From: Trichopria drosophilae
Lineage: Eukaryota > Arthropoda > Insecta > Hymenoptera > Diapriidae
Reading direction: 5' to 3'
DNA length: 64,000 bases
NCBI GenBank assembly: GCA_030407085.1
Contig: CM059587.1
Span: 107,059,501 to 107,123,500, forward strand
Under the pieces are notes generated by a model that saw only the letters and a list, made by a program, of their open reading frames with translations, did not search any database and was not told the DNA's origin. Made by a program: the position numbers and the translations under genes. Positions 46,296 to 56,239 of this stretch are shown here, one piece after another (positions within the stretch are counted from its first letter, which is position 1; each line of letters opens with the position of its first letter).

Positions 46296-46978
46296 CGCTT
46301 CTGATAAAGTCCCCCGTATTTTAACATTTGCGTACAATAATGAAATATGAACACTTTTACGGTTTCTTTGTTATGTCTGTCTATTATGACACGGTAGTTT
46401 GGAATACGCTCTTTCCTAATTATGCAAACGACATTTCAAAACAATTTTTTATGTATCTTTTTGATTAAATTGTCGAGTATATAGAAGTTTCTTGAACTTT
46501 TTGAGGTTTTTTATGAGTCATAAATAATGAAGAGATCCATTTTATTGAAAAAAGTTGCGGATATAATTGTATGGTTTTTTCATAAAAATGCATTGATTTT
46601 TTTTTCATTTTGTAGACTAAAATTGTACTGCTCTATTTTGCAATTTTATTCTAACTTTGATCCATCATAGATATGCCTAGTCCCAACGTAAAAGGACTTT
46701 TATATGGCGTTTTGAAAAGGTCTTGACATCAGCTATCCAAAGGTGTAATCGAAAAAGTGCGACATCCGAGCCCAAAAATCAGCCTTATTGACATTCCTCC
46801 TTTGGCAAAGGAGACGGGAATGGACAACAAAACCGGAAGTGCAATATGAATTACTTTAGGCACTACTTTTCCATACTTCAGTAATCATAAATACAAATTC
46901 AAACAAAAATTTCAAAAACTAAGATTGAAATTTTAGTAAGCAATGAAAAATGCTTAGAAAAACAGTATGAAAGCAAAA

Positions 46979-47000
46979 AAGGTGTAAAAATTTACACCTT
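46979..47000. repeat. Short palindrome AAGGTGTAAA-AA-TTTACACCTT
   Basis: Perfect 10-bp arms with a 2-nt centre, at the edge of the following GC island. Confidence 0.7.
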
Positions 47001-47019
47001 CCTCGAGCGCGATGCAAGT

Positions 47020-47425
47020 GTAGTTGGAAGGTATTATCGCAACCCGTGCGCAAAGTCGAGGAACGAAAGGGAAACAAAAATAAAAGGAGGAGATCGCAAG
47101 ATCGAGTTGGAGGTTAGGTTGAGCTGGAGCTTACAGGCCATAAAACAATTGGCGCAACTCCGTTCAGACTTCCGATACTGCGATAAACTACGATGCGGGG
47201 GCGGTTGTGCGAGCCGCCTTTCCACCCCCCTTTTCCAGCCCCTGCCGATATTTACGGGAGCACAGCGCCCCCGCTTCGCTTTTGCCGGCCTTATCGGGTG
47301 ATAGAATAGGTGCAGCTTGCCGCCCTGTATCGTGCGGCCACGACTTGAAAACATCAACCAGCATATCGCGCTTTTTCCCCGTTCCTCGTAATTCCTCGCA
47401 ATCGTGTGGCTGAGAAACCAAATCG
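47020..47425. promoter_or_regulatory. CpG-rich island
   Basis: Among the most GC-rich parts of the window (CGATGCGGGGGCGG, CAGCGCCCCCGC). It includes GCGATAAAC and CTTATCGGG. Overlapping open frames on both strands carry no domain. It may be a promoter or enhancer. Confidence 0.3.
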
Positions 47426-47989
47426 ACGTGTTTGCCCTGTTAACTGCTTCTTTTTATTTCTCTGCTCGGGATACTGAATTTGTTACGAATCCGTTCAATT
47501 TACAACATTTATTTTGCAAATAATTCTGATAAATAATTATCCCAGAAAATATAGTAGGATATCATCAAGGCATATAAACTCTGATAACTCACAAATATTA
47601 GGAATGCTCAAAGGTACCTGGAAAGGTTTAGACCAGCGTTACCACTTTAAAGACATTTTGGGCGATGGTGATGGAACATTTTCCAATTTCAACGCATGGA
47701 TAACCTTCTACCATTTTCGTCAAAAGTCCCCCTAAACTGCTAACATTGGTGTAGACATACCCATTCCCCAACTAGAAAGCATTAACTTAGTCCACCAGAT
47801 CCATGAAAATTAATGAGGGAGATCATTGGTATCTTTGTAGGTTCCGTCAGATTTCTTCCGCATCCCATATCTTTGGTTAAGTTGATGTTTCATAGTAGAC
47901 TACAAAGTGGGCGAAAAATTAGTTATTGCAACCCTAAAACTCTTCGTTTTTTTAAATTGTTGGGTTCATATAATGCATATTACATTTTC

Positions 47990-48500
47990 ATTCTATTGCA
48001 ATATGCTCCAACTGGTGTCCTGCAAATCCGTTTTTAGTAAACCCGCAGTTGTTTTCCGAAGATAGTCATATTCCTATTTCATGAGGACGACGATTGGATT
48101 TTACCCGATTCGTGCATTATATACCTTGCTGATCAGAAAGTCTTTATTCAAGTTTCATAACGGAAGTATGAGGTGAGGGTTTCCAATTCGTTTTACATAT
48201 TGCAGCATTATCGTTCAGAAAATATGATCAATGTTGTATTTGGAGATACTTTGACCACCTTCTAAGGATAGATTCTCCTTTCACGTACATCCAATGTAGA
48301 CGAATTTTAGATCAGACATTGCAGGAATACCTCATAATCTGAAATTCAAGTCATGTTTCTATTTGATGAGAATTCAGACTCTATCAAATTTCGGTCGCGA
48401 CCTTCAGAATCCATCCTTTTGAGAATGTTTCAGATCAGTTATCAATGGGATTTTCCTAAAAAGCCAGATTTGCAGGACACATATTGAAACATAATGTGAT
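47990..48500. repeat. Diverged inverted repeat
   Basis: GTGTCCTGCAAATC (48,015-48,028) is exactly reverse-complemented by GATTTGCAGGACAC (48,467-48,480), and a CTAAAAA word extends the match on the inner side. Outer matches are weak. It is probably a decayed palindromic element. Confidence 0.45.
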
Positions 48501-49830
48501 AAAATAATAATAAACGAAATCTACATGGACACTAACAATAGTCCTCGGCAAATGAAATCGATACTTTCTTTTCATAGCCTCTTGGTGGAATATATACTTC
48601 AATGATGTTCCGTATCGAACGAAGACATGATTTTCATTTTAGATTCCAAAGCGGGTGTTTCAATGTGGGTTCCAATGATTACGAAAAATTTGACGATTTT
48701 TTGTAGTATTCATGATGAATGTATAATATCGTGTTGGTGATCAGATATATCCAGATCAGATATGGACACAATGTTTGTTGTAGGATGACAACATTTAATA
48801 AACATATAATAATGAGAACTATTAGAGGGAATATACAATCTAGACTTTCTGGGTATTCCCATGAAGGATTTTTATTAGGGTTCAAATGATTCAAACACAT
48901 ATTAACACGAGTGAGTTTTCATACTTTTGAATTCCTCCTGACCAAACACTGGGGCTTTCCAAGACTGATTGTGATAAAGTTTTTCCTATAGTATGTGGGA
49001 GATAGGTGAAAAGTTAAGGGATCTACCGTAATACTGTAAGTTACTTGGACGCTAATTCAAATACCTATCTAGTGGAAACATTATTTTTCTTCTACATTAT
49101 CTTTTATACTCTGCCGAAGATACACTAGTAGAAATATTCTGAAAATTCTGCTACCTTTATGTTACTGGCGTAACATAAATTTACTAAAACCTGTACAATG
49201 TCAATACCGAACTTGCGTTGGCTCAATAAATTTGATATATTTGCTATAATTTTTTATGTAATTAACAACAAATCAACTTATTAAATTACTAAGAATTTAT
49301 GTACATAACTATATCAAACATGTTGATAAATTATTTAATAAAGACAATAACTTTTTTTTATGCACTTCACATATTACTGTTACTGTAACTAAAAATCACT
49401 ACAATTTGTTTTAGAAAATTATCAAACGATAACCGTATAAAGCTTCCGTTACATGTTTCAGAAAATTCCTAAAGAAATGTTTAACAATGTAACTTACAGC
49501 TTTGTTGTTTGGGAGTCTATTGTGCATCCACCTATTTATTATACCTTATTATACCATGGTTTGAACATGTTGCTCCTGTTTTCCAGAGAAATTCCTGACA
49601 TGGAAAAACTAATGGTTACCCTTACGAGTGTGATCGAATTAAATTACGCATATATGATACTTAATGTTGGCATTCGTTATAACTCTAGGATACGAGTTTT
49701 CTTAAGTAATTTTAATGAAACTCAACGGCGACATTGTATAATAAGTATTCCAACCATTACCTGATCAAACCCCTATATAAGATGACAATGCATCCATTGA
49801 AAACTTCGTATGGGTAACTTCCAACGGTTC

Positions 49831-50777
49831 CCTGGTAGAGATTTGTCTGGTTGAGCTAGTCATTATCCTAGCTACTTGCTAGATCTGTTCGGTAGAATCT
49901 CGGTAGAAATATACACAAATTCTAGTTGAAAACCCGCTAGACCAGTAACATATATTTAAAGTGACATAAAGTAATAATTGCAAACTGAAAATATCATATC
50001 AAGTTTGTATAAAAGGTAAGAATCAATAGATTCGACAAAACGAGCAGATGTAAATGTCAACGATTTTTCTTTCGAAATGAAGATTTGATCTTTACAGCAG
50101 CTTTGTAAACAATCTCGAGATCACGTGCGCGCAAATCAGCTGGGAGCCAGCCGCCATATTGGTAGTTCGATCGAGAGGTATTCGAGATTCTCGAATCGAG
50201 CCGAGGTTGATAAGTTGTAAGAGCTTATTGCACTCATGTTAAACTATATTAGCTGTCTCAATGTCTCGCGTCTCAGTAGATTTCGTCTAGAATTCATGTC
50301 TTTTTTCGTAGGATTTCTACGCCTATTACAGACTACACGGAAACATAAGTTCCCCCAATTCCGCAATACATCGACACGCGAACGTAACCGGTGTCGAATA
50401 CTATTGTGATAAGTTGGGTACCACTGCGGGAAACGCGGGAACCCGACCCGGTACATGGCAGCCATCTTGTCCATGCAGTTTCTGCGGTAAAAAAACGTCA
50501 TCAACAGTAATTAAGTTTAAAACTGACGGATCAAGCGCGATACTGACGCCTCGCGATACGCGAGGTTATGTTTACAGATACTGATAAAGTAAGACCCGCA
50601 GAAACTGCAGGTTGGATAATATCAAACGAGCTGAAGGTGGCGTTGCTGGTTGATACATGCAGTAACTGCATTTACGTCTTACCGAAACAACTGAACTTAT
50701 GTTTCCGTGTAGTTTCTACCCAAATCTTAAAAATCTAGGATAATTCTGGCTAGATTCTCGACAACATCTCTACCAGG
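49831..50777. mobile_element. TIR element interrupted by a nested MITE
   Basis: The left end CCTGGTAGAGATTTGTC (49,831) matches the reverse complement of the right end, CCTGGTAGAGATGTTGTC (ending 50,777). ATTATCCTAG, a GATnTG word and GGTAGAA continue the match for about 65 bp. Its inside holds no recognisable transposase. The right arm begins immediately after a second element (50,336-50,709), so the insertion order is readable. The target duplication is not clear. Confidence 0.6.
50336..50709. mobile_element. TA-flanked MITE with perfect terminal inverted repeats
   Basis: Starts CACGGAAACATAAGTTC and ends with its exact reverse complement; including flanking bases the symmetry runs 21 bp (50,332-50,352 and 50,693-50,713). 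TA lies directly outside both ends, the target duplication of Tc1/mariner-type transposases. At 374 bp it is non-coding. Internal CAGTTTCTGCGG and CGCAGAAACTGCAG words form a second inverted pair. Perfect ends suggest a relatively young copy. Confidence 0.8.
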
Positions 50778-50879
50778 ATTGAATAATCAAACAGCATCAG
50801 CAGGAATTTAAATAGGGTATAGATAGTTTATAGGCTTGCATTACTAAAAAATCTTTTACACCATTACATGTCGGGCCCC

Positions 50880-51450
50880 TTCCAGCCGACATGAGACAAC
50901 GTGACGAACGCCACAATGTTAAAGTCGACCTACCTGGGTGACGTTTGCTGAAACAATGACCATAACAAAATGTCCACTATGTCGTCGGTCGGGAGAAAAC
51001 GGGAAAGAGAAGGACAAAAAAATAGAGAAAATCTATTGCAGCACGTCGCGGATAAGCAACAAAGCCGCACCGCGGTGCAGAACCAATTGAAAAAGGCGAG
51101 CGGCATCGTCGCAGAGTGATACTCCAGCCAGTCGCCGATATATTCATTCTGGATTACATCCAGCGCTTTTTCAATGCCCCTGTATATTCCCGCGAAACAA
51201 TGCGTCTCGCGAGCACGAGAGGGAAACGCGCGTCGAACTGAAAGGCTTGACGAGCCACGATAAACGTTCGATTCTTGCTCCATTTTTCCTTCGATATTTC
51301 AATCAATTTTCGAATATGTAGACGTTTGTCCATCTCCCATCCAGCCCCCTTCTCGATATTTCGTTCAATTAAAGGCGCGGACAATGCGCGCGCCTCATCT
51401 TCCCGCGCGCTTTCGATTTTGTTTTTTTTCAATGCCGACCATTTTGTTAC
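50880..51450. promoter_or_regulatory. CpG-rich island
   Basis: CpG-rich, with GCGGATAAGC and ACGATAAACG. The open frames at 50,930-51,460 on both strands are unrecognised. It may be a regulatory island. Confidence 0.28.
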
Positions 51451-51772
51451 ATTGTTTTAGGAATACGATGACATCGATACCATTCACTCAAATACTTTAT
51501 GTATAAACAATGGCATAGATTTGTCGAAAAAACAAGTTGGAAATTGAACTATTCATCAGGTACCATCCATTTAATAATTTAAATTAAAAGGTTGCTACTA
51601 AAATGGCTTCATGGCAACGGACCATCAATTTTCCTTGACTTCGCCTATAAACTCTTTAATTATGTCTCTCGTTGTAAAACACATCAATTTTCAAGATATT
51701 ACTCTGGAATCATTTTCAAACCAAATCCTGATAGAATAAGTAAAAACCATGATACAGAAAAGTAAAGCAGGA

Positions 51773-51788
51773 GCGAGAGAGAGAGACC
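51773..51788. repeat. (GA)n microsatellite
   Basis: GAGAGAGAGAGA run. Confidence 0.85.
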
Positions 51789-51889
51789 ACTACGTTGGAG
51801 AAAAATCATACACGTTGGACCCGTGCAGTGGTTGGTGTTACGGCATAATCGCGCCTGGATAGCGCAAGTTTTTCAAACTGGAATGGCGT

Positions 51890-52185
51890 TACTTTTGAGG
51901 CTTTTATCAGATTAACCTCTTATCCATCCCCCTCTTTATTCCCTTGGCGGTTGGCTGCCATTTTAAATCTCTCTCTCCCTCCCCTCTCCTCCTTTCTCTA
52001 CATGCCTCTGTCTCTATCTTCATTGCCGTTGCGAGTACACTAAAGTGCGCTCTCGCGATAACGCGTTATCCTATCTGTCCTCCCCCTTCGGAACCCGTAC
52101 TCGTTTTCTGCACTTTCAAGCGTTTTCCGGAAGATCCTGCCTATCCGTGCATAGTCCAGCGGGTAACCTTTTCCTTTTCGATTTT
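51890..52185. promoter_or_regulatory. GC-enriched island with C/T-rich tract
   Basis: CTCTCTCTCCCTCCCCTC tract followed by CTCTCGCGATAACGCGTTATCC, which holds two GATA sites in mirror orientation. No recognisable protein. It may be a regulatory island. Confidence 0.3.
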
Positions 52186-52379
52186 GATAAAAGTGGCATG
52201 AAAATGGAAAATAAATAAACTTTATTACGTAGATAGAAGCGAAAACGAATAACAATGAGAAAACGATCATGGCTGTTGCTATCCGATTGAAACAAAGCGA
52301 ATCACGTTTATTCGCAAAGTTTACAGGACGCATTACTCTTGCAGAAGCGTATAAATCGAAATAAAAAAAAACAATCCAT

Positions 52380-53060
52380 CATTTCTCGAAACTTGCTCCG
52401 CAGTCACTTCGCCATCCTGGAGAGGGATGAGTCTTCGAAAGAGGCGAATACTCATCGCACACGATGGACTACGTGCCTTGAGTGTCTGATTTCGTAATTT
52501 CCGCAGGAGGGACGTGCGCACGCGGTGTGCCTACATTTGACGTTTTGGAACACCGGCTAAGATCAACGACGAAACATCTGAATGTTAGGAAAATGTCAAT
52601 ATTGCTGATAACTCGAGATGTTTACGTTAGATCTAGATATCTTAATTTTTACTACAAATGGTGATCTTATATCGTCGATTGATTGCAGACTAAAACTTCT
52701 GCATTTTTTAGAGATACTGTCAGCTGATGCACATCAGATAATTATTAATAAGTCAGATGTACTGACGCGTTAATGTAAACCCAGATACATTTCCATTACG
52801 TTTGATCGCCATCCTGCCGCAGAAGGCATGACAAACAGGTGAAGTTACCCCTTTAAGTTCTCTCGTTATCTTCGGTGCGTTGGGCAAAGCACGGAAATGA
52901 GGTCGATCCATAGCAGTGATCCATAATCCATATACTCCCGTTTGACAAGCGGGGCTGCCTCGCACGCCGGAAGAAGAGATCCGAAGATCATTTAGCACCA
53001 GATGACTACGCCAACCGCTCAAATCCCCGATACATTCGATGTCTCTTTTTCCTTCATATC
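52380..53060. promoter_or_regulatory. GC-moderate stretch
   Basis: Two modestly GC-rich patches (52,380-52,590 and 52,790-53,060) without repeats. The open frames are unrecognised. I see no clear motif cluster. Confidence 0.15.
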
Positions 53061-53069
53061 CTATCAGTC

Positions 53070-54350
53070 TTGTCTTTTCAATTCTCGGCATTCCCATTCT
53101 CTCCACGACTTTCGTTCATCAAGTTGCATTATCTTTCTTCCTGCCTATTGTACATTGGTTTCTATATTTGTTGGCTTTGTTCTTTTTTTATCTGCTTACT
53201 TGTTCCTGCTACTGTCGTCATTTTCTGTTTCTTTATTTCCAAGATGTTTTTAGCCATATCGTTTTTATATGATTGCTGGATTGTCTTTTCGGCGTAAAGA
53301 AAAATCGAATCTTTATGTATGGAATTGGTGACAGCTAATTCTAAAATGGTTCTATACTTATTTTTCCTCTCGTTGTTTTCGTTGTGGTTCTTGGTTGATC
53401 TAAATCATATTTCAGGCATTGCAATCCATATGCTTGTCCAAACAGATTTTAGTATAAACTTTAGGATTCTTTCGTTGGAGAGCTACGCCATGAATATCAT
53501 AATTTCTTACCCTAATAGTATCGTCTGAAGAGTTCATAAAGTATCTCACATAACACGATGTACCAACAAATAAATAATCGCACTAAGAAAAATGGTAGCT
53601 ATAATTTTCTCATACTCCCCCAAAATCTAATTTTATCAAAAGAAAAATCCTTTTTAGTTCGATTCATGCGAAAAAAACTCATAATTTGTTTTTATTTGAA
53701 AGCTGAAAAGCTTACCTTTCCGACAGTCCATACCTTATTTATTTTTATAAAATGAAAACATACCACAGTTGAAAGTATTGCCTACTTTTCGCTTATTTCC
53801 ATTCTTTTCAACTTTGACAATGTTTTTTCGATATTATTTTAACCTGGAGAATTTTTCCTAATTAATATTTTAAAAGTAAATTTAATGCCGCTTCAAATTT
53901 ATGAAAATTGACAGAATGATATGAGTTTTAAAACTACAGGAATTTTTCGGTAAAATTCATACCGTTTTTGCCCGGTCGCTGCAAACCTTTGATCATACTA
54001 GAATTGAAAATATCAAGATTTGGAATAATATTTATAAACAAGATGCAAGTGTATTTTCTGTACATCGTTGAAAAAGAATTCATTTACTGGTTTCGTTGCT
54101 ATAGTTTCTCCAACAGGATCTTCAGGTTTAACAAGATATGTGAACCTCATCTGCTCTAATGCTAACTAACATTTGGACTAGTGCTAGTGCAGATCATTTC
54201 CTGGACTTATCCTGCTATTCTTTTTAATCAGTAGGAACTATTTGTATTTAGTATTGTACTATGTTATATGTAGTCCTTGCTTTGATACTGCATTATTGCA
54301 AGTTCAGACTTGTTTTCTCATGCATGATATACGTTTTTTCTGTAATCAAT
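53070..54350. other. AT-rich non-coding stretch
   Basis: T-rich on the plus strand near 53,040-53,260. Overlapping hydrophobic frames there reflect T-richness and are not genes. Confidence 0.45.
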
Positions 54351-54757
54351 TTCTTTATTTTCGAGCAGGTCCTTTCACAGAGTCATGTCCTGTGAGTGAC
54401 AGAGTCACTCGGTATGACTAATAACGAAATATCAGTTCATTTTAGATTTAAATATTCATTTCACATCGTACAATTTAGGCGAATTAAGTGTTATACTTAA
54501 CAATGGTTTGATTCTCATGATCAAGCATGTAGCAGAGACGACCAACCGCGCCAATTTCATTAGAAAGATACATTTTTCTGTCGGAAAGTTTGTTCTGATT
54601 ATATGAGCGGCCTTGTAATTATATGACGAGCGTCTCAAATAGGGAGAAGACGATTTTCACGAAAGAAAATTCGTCCTAAACATTCCTTTTTATTCGTAAT
54701 ACAATGCCTAAAAACAGGAAAATAAAAATAAAATTATGTCGCTGAAGTTTGATAGAT

Positions 54758-55069
54758 CACGGAGAAAAATAATCAGCAAAATCAGCTGAAAAATTCGCAG
54801 ATTCTACCAATTTTATCCTATAGGGACAGCTGTTGGAATTCCGTTAGGGATAGCCGATAATTTCAGCTAAATTTACTGAAAAAGTCCGCAAATTTAACGG
54901 AACAAATCTGCCAATGCAGCGGAAATTTAGAGCTAAGCGCGAATTGAGTAGGGTTAAGGCTACATTAGCGGAATCAAAACAGCTAAAATTGCATATATTT
55001 TCGGCAATTCCAGCCGAAAATTTTAGCTGATATGAATCAGCTAATCCAGCGGAGTCATTTTTCACCGTG
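54758..55069 (+). mobile_element. CACGGAGAAAAAT-TIR element, left copy
   Basis: Starts CACGGAGAAAAAT and ends ATTTTTCACCGTG, near-perfect 13-bp inverted ends. The inside is built from AGCTGAAAATT, CGGAAATTTAGAGC and AGCGGAATCAAAACAGC words and does not code. The neighbour at 55,149 is the same element in the opposite orientation. I find no convincing target duplication. Confidence 0.75.
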
Positions 55070-55148
55070 ATGGACCATCAAGGCCCACAGGTCGCCTCGT
55101 CACTTGTATTTAATGTTCTAGCAGGGCACCAATTGATGGCGCTAGCTG

Positions 55149-55436
55149 CACGGAGAAAAATGACTCCGCTGGATTAGCTGATTCATATCAGCTAAAATTT
55201 TCGGCTGGAATTGCCGAAAATATCTGCAATTTTAGCTGTTTTGATTCCGCAAATGTAGCCTTAACCCTACTCAATTCGCGCTTAGCTCTAAATTTCCGCT
55301 ACATTAGCAGATTTGTTCCGTTAAATTTGCGGACTTTTTCAGTAAATTTAGCTGAAATTAGGATAAAATTGTAGGATAAAATTGGTAGAATCTGCGGATT
55401 TTTCGGCTGATTTTGCTGATTATTTTTCTCCATGTG
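55149..55436 (-). mobile_element. CACGGAGAAAAAT-TIR element, right copy, inverted
   Basis: Starts CACGGAGAAAAATGACTCC and ends with the matching inverted ATTTTTCTCCATGTG. The reverse complement aligns with nearly the whole left copy. For example, GGAAATTTAGAGC, TAAGCGCGAATTGAG and TAGGGTTAAGGC are identical in both. Differences are a ~30-bp segment present only in the left copy and a short GGATAAAATTG duplication only in the right one. Together the copies form ~290-bp arms around a 79-nt spacer. Confidence 0.75.
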
Positions 55437-55639
55437 TGTACCACACAGATAATGCTTCGTGGCGACTATTTTTCTTTAAGTGAAGTTCTCCAATTGCTAA
55501 AAAAGAAAATCAAGTCCTCATTAAAAGTTACCACTGATATAAATTCCCACTATCTATTTCATTTATATGTTATTTACTTATTTACCTCGGCAATATTAAA
55601 AATTCTTGAAATAAGCTAAAGAATTATCGTTTCCTCCAA

Positions 55640-56230
55640 CAAAACACTCTGAAATGCGGATCCCGTGCGTATTTCCGGGTGCAGCGATAACCTTGCTTAA
55701 AACTCATCGCCACCTTAATAGAGTAAACGACATTGGTAGAAATCCGCATTAAAAAGAAGCCGCGCGGAAAGACGAAACAATGGCGATAAAGCCGAGTGGC
55801 GAATGGAAAGAAACGTAATCATCCGCAATTCCGTTGCCACCCCCTAGTGGGTAATTCGCACGAGCGACCCGGCCACGGGCCGCATCCTCGCTTAAGTAAT
55901 ATAAACGCGAGTTAAGAGTCAAGCTAGTTGCATACTCGTAACGGATGACCGCTGTATCTCATTGTTTTCATTTCCTTCGAAACACTGGCTGGGTGTAAGA
56001 CGCGGAAATGAAGTGCGCCGGGTCGTGATCTAGAGACGAGGGGGCCCCCGAGGGTTAGGGATTCATCCCCCAGGTCTTGCATGACAACGAGGTTACCTTA
56101 TACCATAGCTGAATCCTACCGAGGTAGGAATACGTGAGAATACGTATCTACATTCGTGAAATATGGGGAATCCCCGCTTTGCTTGGCCATTACGACGAAT
56201 ATCTGTTTCCTTCGATCATCACTCGGCTAA
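55640..56230. promoter_or_regulatory. CpG-rich island, the last in the window
   Basis: CpG- and GC-rich (CGACCCGGCCACGGGCCGC, GAGGGGGCCCCCGAGGG), with GCGATAACC and GCGATAAAG. No coding signal is visible. It marks the end of the zone with regularly spaced islands. Confidence 0.3.
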
Positions 56231-56239
56231 ATTGTCCTA

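Noticed and set aside
49748..49775. Third minus-strand CAG|GT (GATCAG|GTAATG) at roughly the spacing expected for another ratchet site
   Set aside because: The pyrimidine tract is poor and the donor lacks G at position 5.
53002..53297. Three overlapping hydrophobic frames that look like membrane proteins
   Set aside because: The DNA is T-rich, so all three frames translate to Phe/Leu/Ser. There is no start context or homology signal.
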